NCBI GenBank assembly: GCA_004322045.1
Contig: SCRN01000049.1
Location: forward strand, 62,001-126,000
DNA: 64,000 bases
Direction: 5' to 3'
Origin: Paraburkholderia sp.
GTDB taxonomy: Bacteria; Pseudomonadota; Gammaproteobacteria; Burkholderiales; Burkholderiaceae
The notes below the pieces were generated by a model. The model saw only the letters and a list, made by a program, of their open reading frames with translations, did not search any database and was not told the origin of the DNA. Made by a program: the position numbers and the translations under genes. Every line of letters starts with the position of its first letter. The stretch's first letter is position 1. Shown piece by piece: positions 33,710 to 43,219 of this stretch.

Positions 33710-36700
33710 ATGAGCCAGCTTACTGCCCGTAACCGCGAAGTCCTGACGTTTATCCAGTCTCGAATTGACGTGGACGGATATCCGCCTACTCTCGAAGAAA
33801 TCGCAACTGCTTGCGGCTTCGCTTCCCGCAGCGCCGCGCAAAAGCACGTCCGGGCGCTCGAAGCCAGCGGCGATCTCCAGGTCACCCGCGGACGGGCCCG
33901 GACCGCACGCCCGAAACCGAGCAAGCCCGCGCCCCCAGCAGCCGCTCACCTTTTCGAAGTGTCACCTCGGGATATCGCCGACCTGTCCGACACCGACCTC
34001 AGAGCCCTTGTGGCGCGGTTATGTATGGCTCGTTTGGCCGACGCGGGCTTACCGCCATCGCCCGTCACTTGGGGCGGTGACCAGCGGGCTCCAGATGGCG
34101 GCATCGATGTCCGTGTCCAGATCCCCGATGGTGATAGACAAGCGACGTACTTCGCGCGCAACAGCGTTGGGTTCCAGGTTAAAGCTACAAAAATGGGGCC
34201 GAGCGAGATTCGAAATGAAATGTGCCCAGGCGGCCTGCTCAGGCCTGCAATTCGCGAGCTAATCCAAGATCGCGGCGCTTACATTATTGCGACCTCCGAT
34301 TCCGCCGCCGATGGGGAATACAAGAAGCGCGTTGCTGCGATGAAGGCGGCCGCCGCCTCTGACTCCGACTATGAACACGCAGAGTTCGACTATTACGACG
34401 CGCGTCGGCTAGCCGACTGGGCGAACCGCCATCCAGGCGTCGTCGCTTGGGTTCGGAGCCAACTGGGTCGCCCGCTGCAAGGGTGGCAGCCGCACGGGCA
34501 ATGGGCAAATACGCGCAGCGGAAACCCACAGCCGTTTCTGCCAGACGGCAAGCATCGGTTGAGCGACCCGCATGATCGAGAACGCAGCTTTCCGCTCGTC
34601 GACGGCCTGATTCATGTGAGACGGTTGCTCCAAATTGGAGGCAGTTCGGTCCGATTGACGGGGCTTTCGGGTGTTGGCAAAACGCGCTTTGCTCAAGCTC
34701 TGTTCGAACAGAGCGCTGCTCCTGAGTCGCTGCCCGCCAGCCTGGCGGTCTACACTGATACGTCCTATAGCCCGGATCCCTCTCCATTAGCGGTCCTCGA
34801 AGACCTTCTTGCATCACATCGCCGCGCCATCTTGGTCGTCGACAATTGCGGATCTCAGTTGCATAACCAGCTCACGGCGCGCTGCAAAGTCTCCGATCAA
34901 GTCAGCCTCCTCACCATCGAGTACGACATCCGCGAAGACCTGCCCTTGGAAACCAATGTCTTCCAGTTGGAGGCGGCCTCTTCGACCATGATCGAAAGGG
35001 TCATTGAGCAGCAGTTCCCCCAGATCTCCCAGGTGAATGTGAGAACAATTACCGAGTTCGCGGACGGTAACTCCCGCGTGGCAATCGCGCTCGCAAACAC
35101 GATGGACAGCAACGATTCATTGGCCGGATTGTCCGACCGGGAATTGTTTGATCGCCTCTTTTGGCTCGGCAAAGAAGTCCAAGACGAGCTGAAAGCCGCG
35201 GCAGAAGCCTGTGCCCTGGTTTACTCTTTTGACGGAGAGGACATGGAGGGCGAGCTAGCGCAACTCGCAGCGCTGGCTGGTGAGTCCGCGCTCGCGCTCT
35301 ATCGTCGAGTGAGCGAGCTACAGAAACGCGGCTTGGCACAACAGCGTGGACGCTGGCGCGCGGTTCTTCCGCACGCTATCGCGAACACTCTGGCGCGCCA
35401 AGCGTTGGAGGCCATTCCGTACACGTTGATCGAACAAAGACTAGTAGCTGGTCAAGAGCGCTTGCTTCGTTCATTCTCGCGACGGCTCGGCTACCTGCAC
35501 ACCTCCGGGACGGCTATCAGCATCGTTCGCAAATGGCTTTCCAGCGGCGGCCTTTTGGGCGATCCAGCCGGACTCTCGCCTCTACTCCTTGATGTGCTGA
35601 TCAACGTCGCACCAGTGGATCCGCGTGCAGCCCTCCAAGCAATCGAGCGCGCCGTAAAGGGGCCGCAATCAGCCGAACTACTCGCGCTATCAAATGCTTC
35701 ACGCTCTCGTCTGGTTAGGCTTGTTCGTTCTATCGCATATGACGAAGAGCTTTTTGAGGAATGTCTCGATGTCCTCGTGGCGTTCGCTCGCGCCGAGCCC
35801 GAGGACCGCAAAACCGAATCAGCGAGATCGGTCATAGCCTCGCTGTTTACGGTCTATCTGTCCGGCACACACGCATCGACGCGACAGCGAGCCGACTGGA
35901 TTCGAAAGGCAGTGGAATCCCATGACACGCAATTGCAGGCTATTGGTTTGCAGGCGCTTTCCTCTGCGCTGGAGTGCCAGCATTTCTCTTCGCATTACGG
36001 TTTTGAATTCGGGGCGCGCCCCCGGGACTACGGTGCCAGTCCGCGTGGCAAAGCCGTCAGGGAGTGGTTTGAAACCTTCATACAGCTAACCGCCGAGGTC
36101 GCGCGCGGCCACGACCACTTGGCCGAGAGTGCGCTTGATCTTCTAGGCCAGCGTTTTAGGTCGTTATGGACGTTTGCCGGCATGGCGGACGCTCTTGAAG
36201 CTGTCGTCGGCCCCATGTTGGACACCGGGTGGGAACGGGGTTGGCTGGCAATTCGACAGACCATGCAATTCGATGGAGAGCGTCTGCCCGTCAATATGCG
36301 GACCCGCCTGTCGGAGCTCGAGGCACGTGCCCGGCCACAAACACTCGTCGGACGCGTCAAGGCCGTCGTACTCAACGGACACTCAGCAGGCGTGGACTTC
36401 GCCGACGGGGAAAGCGCGGCCGACGGTTACGAGACTGCGGAGCGGTCCGCACGCGAGCTCGGCGAACTCGTTGCCGCGGATCCTGTCGCATTTGCAACGC
36501 TGCTACCACTAGTGGTCGCCAACAAACAGGGACGGCAGTGGATGTTCGGTGCAGGTTTGGCGGCCGGGGCGAAGTCACTAAAGGATTATTGGGCTGCTCT
36601 AGTCGAGGCATTCGCGTCTACCCCCGAGGACCAACGAAACGTGCAGGTGCTTCGGGGATTTTTGAGCACCGCGTTCGAGCGCAACCGCCCCCTGTTCGAG

Positions 36701-37714
36701 CAAATCCTCGATGAAGCGATGGACCACTCATCGCTTGTCAAATGGGTTCCTGTGCTTCAACTCAGCGCGCCGCTGGACGATCGGGGCTGCCTGCGCTTGC
36801 TGGCGTCACTGGATAGCCCAGCAGTACCTGCTTGGGTATTTCAGCACCTCAGTTTTGGGCGAGCAACCCAAACCATCCGGGACGAGCGCCTAGCACAATT
36901 GCTTCAGCGATTGAGTATCAAGCCCGACGGGTTGAGTGTTGCCATCGATATCCTGTACATGCACGTTCACGACAATCCAAAGCCAATAGGGGCGCGTCTC
37001 AACGAAGTCGCACGCAATTTGATCGCCCATGCACCGTTTTCTAAGAGTCATCGCCATGACCATGAACTCGCAGGCGTAATCGCGAAGTTCCTAATCGGGG
37101 CCAACGGCGAACCTGCGGCTCGTCGACTATTGACCGCGATTCGGGAGGGATTCGATAACTACACGCTATCGCGCTACGAACTGCCCGAAACGCTCACGGC
37201 ACTTTTCAGAGCGTACCCCAGCATTGCCCTTGACATACTTGTTGGAGATGAGCCGGATGCCGAGGACGCGTATTTTCGGAGACGCGCGCTCGCGGGAGGG
37301 CGTCGGTCCAGTGCCCTAGCCGACCTACCGATCGAGGCTCTGCTCGAGTGGTGCCGTGGGGGGGCGTCTGAGCGATGGATGCTCGTCGCCCCCCTCGTTC
37401 CTGCATTCGAATCGGCCGACGATCAGAGCACCCCTCGCTGGTCGAAACAGGTGCTTGCACTATTGCAGCACTCGCCGTCCCCAATACAGGTCGCTGAGTC
37501 AATCGTGAATCTCATCGAGCCCACGAGTTGGAGCGGATCGCGTGCAGAAATCATCCGGCAACGTCTACCACTGCTGGATCAGTTGGCTGCGGTCCTTGGC
37601 CTCGAACATGCCGACCAAATAGCGCGTTGGAGGAGCAATTTGACACAAACAATGGAAAGAGAAACGCGTCGCGAACTCGATGAACACCGTGCTCGCAACG
37701 AAAGGTTCGAATAA
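33710..37714 (+). CDS. LexA-type wHTH / restriction-endonuclease-like / STAND NTPase fusion protein (candidate antiviral sensor-effector)
   Basis: A 1,334-residue multidomain protein. Residues 3-65 match the LexA winged helix (LTARNREVLTFIQSRID, GYPPTLEEIATACGFASRSAA). After a proline-rich linker, residues 85-250 look like an Mrr-type nuclease: GGIDVRV (Asp133) and FQVKATK (Q156-x-K158). Residues 295-480 are a STAND-type P-loop NTPase with Walker A GLSGVGKT (318-325) and Walker B AILVVDN (373-379). The remaining 850 residues are helical, without clear motif repeats. The LexA autoproteolysis domain is absent. The nuclease-STAND-helical layout resembles Avs antiviral proteins; the LexA head is unusual. 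It diverges from the Rad50-like gene. Confidence 0.75.
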   Translation: MSQLTARNREVLTFIQSRIDVDGYPPTLEEIATACGFASRSAAQKHVRALEASGDLQVTRGRARTARPKPSKPAPPAAAHLFEVSPRDIADLSDTDLRALVARLCMARLADAGLPPSPVTWGGDQRAPDGGIDVRVQIPDGDRQATYFARNSVGFQVKATKMGPSEIRNEMCPGGLLRPAIRELIQDRGAYIIATSDSAADGEYKKRVAAMKAAAASDSDYEHAEFDYYDARRLADWANRHPGVVAWVRSQLGRPLQGWQPHGQWANTRSGNPQPFLPDGKHRLSDPHDRERSFPLVDGLIHVRRLLQIGGSSVRLTGLSGVGKTRFAQALFEQSAAPESLPASLAVYTDTSYSPDPSPLAVLEDLLASHRRAILVVDNCGSQLHNQLTARCKVSDQVSLLTIEYDIREDLPLETNVFQLEAASSTMIERVIEQQFPQISQVNVRTITEFADGNSRVAIALANTMDSNDSLAGLSDRELFDRLFWLGKEVQDELKAAAEACALVYSFDGEDMEGELAQLAALAGESALALYRRVSELQKRGLAQQRGRWRAVLPHAIANTLARQALEAIPYTLIEQRLVAGQERLLRSFSRRLGYLHTSGTAISIVRKWLSSGGLLGDPAGLSPLLLDVLINVAPVDPRAALQAIERAVKGPQSAELLALSNASRSRLVRLVRSIAYDEELFEECLDVLVAFARAEPEDRKTESARSVIASLFTVYLSGTHASTRQRADWIRKAVESHDTQLQAIGLQALSSALECQHFSSHYGFEFGARPRDYGASPRGKAVREWFETFIQLTAEVARGHDHLAESALDLLGQRFRSLWTFAGMADALEAVVGPMLDTGWERGWLAIRQTMQFDGERLPVNMRTRLSELEARARPQTLVGRVKAVVLNGHSAGVDFADGESAADGYETAERSARELGELVAADPVAFATLLPLVVANKQGRQWMFGAGLAAGAKSLKDYWAALVEAFASTPEDQRNVQVLRGFLSTAFERNRPLFEQILDEAMDHSSLVKWVPVLQLSAPLDDRGCLRLLASLDSPAVPAWVFQHLSFGRATQTIRDERLAQLLQRLSIKPDGLSVAIDILYMHVHDNPKPIGARLNEVARNLIAHAPFSKSHRHDHELAGVIAKFLIGANGEPAARRLLTAIREGFDNYTLSRYELPETLTALFRAYPSIALDILVGDEPDAEDAYFRRRALAGGRRSSALADLPIEALLEWCRGGASERWMLVAPLVPAFESADDQSTPRWSKQVLALLQHSPSPIQVAESIVNLIEPTSWSGSRAEIIRQRLPLLDQLAAVLGLEHADQIARWRSNLTQTMERETRRELDEHRARNERFE

Positions 37715-38032
37715 CTCAGTGGCGCGCCCCTCGGACTTGCGGTGCAAAGGCGCCGCAGATTCTCATCGCTTCATAAAGATAAAGTGTGAATTTTGGTCTC
37801 GACAGACTGATTGTCCACTTCTGGTCAGAATCACTCGTCCGCAAGGTGCGAAGCATCGACATACAGTCGCCGGTCGCCCGCCTGCCGCATTCGGGCATTT
37901 TCCAACGGTGGTCGTGCGGCCGCTTCTTCTATGATATCCGCCAAGCCCTACCCGCGCTTCGAGGCGACCTCTAAGGCAACGGCAGGCCAGCGCCACGGGA
38001 GTCGAAATTGAAGGATCTCATCTGGCTGCCCT
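37715..38032. other. Intergenic region without recognisable genes
   Basis: About 318 bases between the STAND-type gene and the next cargo gene. Several short overlapping frames occur on both strands but none has a credible start or family match. No terminator hairpin with a T-run was seen. Confidence 0.4.
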
Positions 38033-39076
38033 ATGGAACCCCCTTTCAAGAAAAACACTCTCAGCACGCTGATCGAGCGCGCTCTTGGAGCGCGCATTCA
38101 GGCCCGGTTCATCGCCATCGGGCCTCTACGGCAAAAAATCCGCAAACACGGCCCTTTCAAGCTGCCGGGCATCAAGCCCGAGTACCACTATTTCTGCCAT
38201 GTGCTGGCCGGGGTGCTTGAGTTAATCCCTGAACTCCCAGACTTTTCCGACGACAAAAAGATCGCAGTCATGTCCGACTACGGTGGCGAGCATGGAGATG
38301 CACGATACAGCACGTATTCCTTCCTGTTCGTCGCAATGGACAAGAATGGCCCTTTCCAGTCGCACATGCAGGTGTTGCGACAGAAGCACAAGATTCACGC
38401 CCCCTATAGCGAGTTCAAATACAAAGACCTGAAATACGGACCGCGGAGCCGAGCTCTGCCAGAGTACCTCGAGCTGATCGATAACTTCATCCACGGCGCC
38501 GTCGTCACTGTGGCGATCGACAAGAAGATCGGTTCAGTCTTCGGGATGAGCAAAAGTGAGGCACACGCATCGCTTGTCAAGCAACTCGAAGAGGGCGGGT
38601 TCGGAAAATGGATCGGCCACGTCGGCGAGAAAGCCCTTCGCGTATTGCATATTCTGGCGGCATTCACGGCGGCGCTAACGCAAGACCAACAGCGCTTGGT
38701 TTGGTACAGCGATACCGATCAGATCAACGAAGATGCCAAGGATCGGTCATTTGCGGACACGCAAAAACTGTTCGGAAGCATCGGCGCGATGTACGTGACG
38801 CATGGCTTCGACGTTCTCGGGTTTGGAAAGTCGTTCGCGGATAAGGGTTATCTTGACGATCTGCTAAGCGTGCCAGATTTCGCCGCGGGTATGTTGCAAG
38901 ATCTTCTGACGGCGCGGGATACCGGAAACGACATTCCCGGCGGGGACGAAAAGCTTGCGCTGATGAAGTGGCTCGCAACACCGGCCAAATTTCTATCGAA
39001 GATCCATGTGCGCATCGTCCCCAAGGACGATGGCACTTATGAGGGCCATATTCTTACGCTCGAACCCAAATGGTGA
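38033..39076 (+). CDS. Hypothetical cargo protein, 347 residues
   Basis: No family recognised with confidence. The sequence has strand-like segments containing acidic residues (KIAVMSDYGGEHGDARYSTYSF at about 76-97, VVTVAIDKKI at about 155-164, LVWYSDTDQINEDAKDRSF at about 222-240), a spacing reminiscent of RNase H-fold proteins such as DUF3800. That likeness is weak. No signal peptide or membrane segment is visible. It lies on the same strand as the STAND-type gene and next to another unknown gene, in the cargo slot beside the integrase. Confidence 0.6.
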   Translation: MEPPFKKNTLSTLIERALGARIQARFIAIGPLRQKIRKHGPFKLPGIKPEYHYFCHVLAGVLELIPELPDFSDDKKIAVMSDYGGEHGDARYSTYSFLFVAMDKNGPFQSHMQVLRQKHKIHAPYSEFKYKDLKYGPRSRALPEYLELIDNFIHGAVVTVAIDKKIGSVFGMSKSEAHASLVKQLEEGGFGKWIGHVGEKALRVLHILAAFTAALTQDQQRLVWYSDTDQINEDAKDRSFADTQKLFGSIGAMYVTHGFDVLGFGKSFADKGYLDDLLSVPDFAAGMLQDLLTARDTGNDIPGGDEKLALMKWLATPAKFLSKIHVRIVPKDDGTYEGHILTLEPKW

Positions 39077-39216
39077 CCGCGAGGACGACCGACACGGACT
39101 CGCACCCCACGCATTGCCAAACCGCGCTGAGAATATGCGTTCGGACGGGTACGACATCCGAAGTATTGAAACGAAGTGCCCGACCGTCTTGGGTACGCTT
39201 GCAGGAGTAGACGAAA

Positions 39217-39789
39217 ATGCGAGTGACAAAAATTGACGCCGCCCGAAGACAACTCATTACTGCCATTCGACTTCTCTTCGACGATGGCGACCGGGTGTCC
39301 ATCTACTCATTGGCATCTAACGCATGGGAAATTATCGACGTGCTCTGCACCAGCACTGGCGTGGAAAGCTTTTCAAAGCAGACGCGAGGAAATTTGCCAG
39401 CCGGACACACACTTAGTTATTACATCAATGAGCCGTGTAGAAATTTTTTCAAGCACGCCAAACAAGATCCGAATCCGGACAACTCGGTCGAATTGAGTGA
39501 GGCTGACGTTGTCGCCATCCTGTTTCTAGCTGTAGAGGATTACATTCGGCTTCGACAGGGTGGTCCTGTCGAGGCGCAAGTCTTTCAGGCATGGTTTATC
39601 GCAGTCTTCCCGGAAAAGGTTGTGGATGACCCAGTCGCGCAATCGATGCTCGATAACGTCCACCTTGCATTCCCCGGCATCGCGATACTTGCCGCGCCCG
39701 ACCAGATCAAAATGGGCAAGCAGGTACTGGAAGCCGCGCTCAAAGATTCCGGACTCGCAACTGACGCGAAAACCGAGCCGAGCCTATGA
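39217..39789 (+). CDS. Hypothetical helical cargo protein, 190 residues
   Basis: A 190-residue, mainly helical protein. It starts with KIDAARRQLITAIRLLFDD and VSIYSLASNAWEIIDVLC and has the motif NFFKHAKQDPN near residues 78-88, a pattern I have seen in uncharacterised proteins but cannot tie to a function. The HEPN fold is one possibility; no RxxxxH motif is evident. It lies 140 bases after the 347-residue gene and 163 bases from the integrase stop. Confidence 0.6.
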   Translation: MRVTKIDAARRQLITAIRLLFDDGDRVSIYSLASNAWEIIDVLCTSTGVESFSKQTRGNLPAGHTLSYYINEPCRNFFKHAKQDPNPDNSVELSEADVVAILFLAVEDYIRLRQGGPVEAQVFQAWFIAVFPEKVVDDPVAQSMLDNVHLAFPGIAILAAPDQIKMGKQVLEAALKDSGLATDAKTEPSL

Positions 39790-39952
39790 CTATCTTCCGT
39801 GATACCGGATCACGCCAATCCACTGCATTAAACGCACTGACGCTGTTGCCAGTAGCGCTCGGCGCGAACGTCTCGCACCCGCGAGACAGCGGATCCCCGC
39901 CCGCGCTGACTGAGTGACTCACGCCGGTCGACTTCGGCCCCGGTACCGGCGT

Positions 39953-41191
39953 TTAACCGCCCGACACGCCCCTAAGACGCCCCGACCGGCCCTCATCGCT
40001 CTCGCAATACCGGGCCCACTCCTCCATCATCGCTCGGCGTCTTTCGAGCATATCTCCGCGCCGATAGGCACCCTCAACCTTGCTTTCCACTGCATGAGCG
40101 AGCGCCATCTCGGCCAGCGAATCCGGATATTCGGTGGATTCGGCGACCCAATCGCGAAACGTCGATCGGAATCCATGCACGGTTATGCCGCCATGCCCCA
40201 TTCGCTCGAGCATATTGAGCATCGCCATATTCGACAGTGGCCTGCCCTTCCGTTGCCCGGGAAACAGGTAGCCGTGTGCCGCCGTCTTCATCGCCTCGCG
40301 AACGATCCGTACGGCCGCCCCGGACAGAGGAACGCGCAACTCCTTTTCCATCTTCATTCGATCCGCGGGCACCGTCCAAACCCGCCGCTCTAGATCGAAC
40401 TCTTCGGGCCTAGCAAGTAGTGCCTCCGACGTGCGCACGCAGGTAAGTATGAGTAAGTGCAGGACGCGAGCAGCCGGCGCTGGTCGAACCGCGAGCTCAG
40501 CCACGAAGCTAGGGATCTGCGTATACGGCAACGCTGGATGATGCTTGACTCGCCGCGCCCGGTCGCGCTTAGGCAAGATCTTGTCGAGGTGTCCACGCCA
40601 ACGCGCCGGGTTTTCCCCGCTTCGCTTGCCGAGCGCTTTCGTCGCGTCGAGAATCGCTTCGATTCGTCCTCGCACTCGGCTCGCCGTTTCCGGCTTCTTC
40701 AGCCAGGTGGGCTGGAGCACGCGCACGACCATCGGTGTGTCGACGTCACGCACATCGACCTTGCCGATAATCGGAAAGGCGTACGTGGCGAGCGTGTTCT
40801 CCCACTGCTGGGCGTGCTTCTTGTTTTTCCAACTGCCCTTATGGCGCGCAATATAGTCCGCCGCCGCCTGGCTGAATACCAGCACCTCGGGCGCCGCTTG
40901 AGCTGCCCGCTCGCGATCGGCCCTGCGCGCATCTATCGGATCTACGCCTTCGGACAACAGCTTCCGGCAACGAGCAGCTTCGGCCCGCGCCTCTGCAAGC
41001 GAAATGGACGACAACGCTCCAAGGCCCATCTCGCGAGAGCGCTTGGCTAGTTGATATCGGAAAATCCACGAGCGAGAACCGCTCAGAGTGATCTGTAGAT
41101 GAAGACCGCCGCCATCGGCGTAATAACCTGGATCGACTTCACGCGCCACCTGCAGCGCGCTCAGCCGATGGAGCTTCCCAGAAGCGCCCAT
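39953..41191 (-). CDS. int: P4-type tyrosine integrase of the ICE
   Basis: A 412-residue integrase with the N-terminal DUF4102 arm-binding domain (GYYADGGGLHLQI, GLGALSSISLAEARAEA), a core-binding domain (about 105-200) and a catalytic domain: arginine in TCVRTSEALLA, HGFRSTFRDWVAE and the nucleophile tyrosine in VEGAYRRGDMLERRR. It starts 150 bases from the 3' end of tRNA-Ser on the same strand, the usual place for a tRNA-targeting integrase. Two TACCCCCAA repeats upstream are candidate arm-type sites. It should catalyse excision and integration of the element. Confidence 0.92.
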   Translation of the reverse strand: MGASGKLHRLSALQVAREVDPGYYADGGGLHLQITLSGSRSWIFRYQLAKRSREMGLGALSSISLAEARAEAARCRKLLSEGVDPIDARRADRERAAQAAPEVLVFSQAAADYIARHKGSWKNKKHAQQWENTLATYAFPIIGKVDVRDVDTPMVVRVLQPTWLKKPETASRVRGRIEAILDATKALGKRSGENPARWRGHLDKILPKRDRARRVKHHPALPYTQIPSFVAELAVRPAPAARVLHLLILTCVRTSEALLARPEEFDLERRVWTVPADRMKMEKELRVPLSGAAVRIVREAMKTAAHGYLFPGQRKGRPLSNMAMLNMLERMGHGGITVHGFRSTFRDWVAESTEYPDSLAEMALAHAVESKVEGAYRRGDMLERRRAMMEEWARYCESDEGRSGRLRGVSGG

Positions 41192-41195
41192 TTTC

Positions 41196-41275
41196 TACCC
41201 CCAATCCTACCCCCAACTGATGGTGCGATTGTGCGAGTAGCGCTGAGAGGACGCAAGAGGATCTACACCCCCAAC
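41196..41275. promoter_or_regulatory. Candidate integrase arm-type repeats
   Basis: TACCCCCAA occurs at 41196-41204 and 41208-41216, 12 bases apart, and a related TACACCCCCAAC lies at 41264-41275. They are placed between the integrase start and the tRNA end, where arm-type binding sites are expected. This is inference from position and repetition. Confidence 0.4.
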
Positions 41276-41340
41276 TTGCCCGCCAGATAAGGCTGAGCGA
41301 GATTTGCTGAGAATCGGCGAGACCGCCTGAGAAGCTTGAC

Positions 41341-41431
41341 TGGCGGAGAGAGGGGGATTCGAACCCCCGATAGGCTATTAACCTATACACGCTTTCCAGG
41401 CGTGCGACTTAAACCGCTCATCCATCTCTCC
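41341..41431 (-). tRNA. tRNA-Ser (anticodon GGA)
   Basis: On the minus strand the sequence folds as a class II tRNA of 91 bases including encoded CCA. The acceptor stem pairs GGAGAGA with TCTCTCC, the anticodon loop is CTGGAAA with anticodon GGA, the extra arm is long (TATAGGTTAATAGCCTATC region) and the T-loop reads GTTCGAATC. It is the likely attachment site of the adjacent ICE, because the integrase begins just beyond its 3' end. Confidence 0.95.
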
Positions 41432-41596
41432 GAGAGCCGCGGATTATAGCAGAGTCTGCAAGCGCTGCCCACGTGCTCTTTCCGTTCCGCAACCAAGGCC
41501 GCTCGCACCTCTGCAACGGCCCACTTCGCCCAGCCTCCCAACAGATCCGTCATAGAATCTGACCCGTCCTCGCACACCGCCCCGGGAGTTCTCCAC

Positions 41597-43099
41597 ATGA
41601 CGCATTCGATCCACGGCAACAAACGCTGGCTGGCGCTCATCGTTCTATGCCTCGGCGTCCTCATGATCGTGCTCGACACCACGATCGTCAACGTTGCATT
41701 GCCGTCGATTGCCGCAGACCTCGGCTTCACCGAAACGTCGCTGGTATGGGTCGTGAACGCCTACATGCTCACCTTCGGCGGTTGCCTGCTGCTCGGCGGA
41801 CGGCTCGGCGATCTCTACGGCCATCGCAAGCTGTTCCTTGGCGGTATCACGCTCTTCACGCTCGCCTCCCTCGCCTGCGGCCTAGCGAACTCCCAAGCGC
41901 TACTGGTTTGCGCCCGCGCCGTCCAGGGCGTGGGCGGCGCCGTCGTTTCCGCCGTTTCGCTATCGCTCATCATGAATCTGTTCACCGAGACCGGCGAGCG
42001 AGCCAAAGCGATGGGCGTGTACGGCTTCGTCTGCGCCGGCGGCGGCAGCATCGGCGTATTGCTCGGCGGCCTGCTGACGAACCTACTCAGTTGGCACTGG
42101 ATCTTTCTCGTGAACCTGCCCATCGGCATTGCAGTCTATGGACTGTGCATGGCCCTTCTGCCGCCGGCGCCAGGCCATGCTCACGGCGAGCGGCTCGACG
42201 TGGCCGGCGCCGTGACCGTCACGGCTTCGCTAATGTTAGCCGTCTACGCCGTCGTCAACGGCAACGAAGCGGGCTGGACCTCGGCCCAAACGCTCGGCCT
42301 CTTGCTCGCGGCGCTCACGCTGCTGGCAGTGTTTCTCGCCATCGAAGCACGCGCGCAGCACCCGCTGATGCCGCTCGCCCTCTTCCGCCTGCGCAACGTC
42401 GCAACGGCCAACGTCGCTGCCGTGTTGTGGGCCGCCGCCATGTTCGCGTGGTTCTTCATCTCCGCGCTGTATCTGCAGCGCGTCCTCGGCTATCGCCCGT
42501 TGCAAGTGGGCTTGGCGTTCTTGCCGGCCAACCTGATCATGGCGTTGTTTTCGCTCGGCCTGTCGGCGCGCGTCGTAATGCGCTTCGGCCTGCGTCTTCC
42601 GCTTGCAGTAGGTCTACTCGCCGCAGCGTGCGGTCTAGCGCTGTTCGCACGCGCGCCCGTCGACGGCACCTTCGTTTTCGACGTGTTGCCCGGCATGGTC
42701 CTGCTCGGCATCGGCGCAGGCATTGCGTTCAATCCCATGCTCCTCGCCGCCATGAGCGACGTCGATCCGAGCGATTCCGGCCTCGCATCGGGCATCGTCA
42801 ATACTTCGTTCATGATGGGCGGCGCGCTCGGCCTCGCGGTGCTGGCAAGTCTCGCCGCCGCCCGTAGCGGCGCGATGCAAGCATCAACAAGCGCAGTCGC
42901 GGCGCTCAACAGCGGCTATCACGTGGCATTTTGGTTCGGGGCCATCTTTGCTGCAGCGGCAGGCATCATTGGCGGCTCGTTGCTGCGCCCGGGCCGGCCA
43001 AGCGGCGCCGACATGCAACCGGCTGCGGGCAACGACAGCACAACGCCAACCGGCCATGCACCGGCTAACCGAAAAGAAGCCACAAGGGAACATTACTGA
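41597..43099 (+). CDS. MFS multidrug exporter, DHA2 family (14 TM)
   Basis: A 500-residue proton-coupled exporter with about 14 hydrophobic helices. Signature motifs are LDTTIVNVALPSIAADLG in helix 1, GGRLGDLYGHRKLFLGG (the MFS loop motif A) and the ARAVQGVGGAVVSAVSL motif. DHA2 transporters export diverse toxic compounds; the substrate here cannot be told. The C-terminal tail (about residues 465-500) is polar. No regulator is adjacent, and the neighbour on the right points toward it. Confidence 0.85.
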   Translation: MTHSIHGNKRWLALIVLCLGVLMIVLDTTIVNVALPSIAADLGFTETSLVWVVNAYMLTFGGCLLLGGRLGDLYGHRKLFLGGITLFTLASLACGLANSQALLVCARAVQGVGGAVVSAVSLSLIMNLFTETGERAKAMGVYGFVCAGGGSIGVLLGGLLTNLLSWHWIFLVNLPIGIAVYGLCMALLPPAPGHAHGERLDVAGAVTVTASLMLAVYAVVNGNEAGWTSAQTLGLLLAALTLLAVFLAIEARAQHPLMPLALFRLRNVATANVAAVLWAAAMFAWFFISALYLQRVLGYRPLQVGLAFLPANLIMALFSLGLSARVVMRFGLRLPLAVGLLAAACGLALFARAPVDGTFVFDVLPGMVLLGIGAGIAFNPMLLAAMSDVDPSDSGLASGIVNTSFMMGGALGLAVLASLAAARSGAMQASTSAVAALNSGYHVAFWFGAIFAAAAGIIGGSLLRPGRPSGADMQPAAGNDSTTPTGHAPANRKEATREHY

Positions 43100-43219
43100 C
43101 CTGACCGCTCAGCGCACACACGGTCCCGCGAGCGACCCCGCCGATCTTCGCTTCGGCCTCGCTCCACCGCAATCCAATGCAAGCGCAACAGGGCGCATTT
43201 GTCGTCGAAGGATGCGTCT

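Larger units (their letters stand above)
10145..41343. mobile_element. Integrative and conjugative element (minimum extent)
   Basis: Within this stretch are an integrase beside tRNA-Ser, a MOBH relaxase with coupling protein, a full set of P-type secretion genes, a DUF3577 ICE protein, an antirestriction gene and cargo. The right end is at the tRNA 3' end. No second copy of the tRNA 3' end was found in the window, so the left end is unknown and the element may extend further left, perhaps including galU and the RIT region. Confidence 0.75.
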
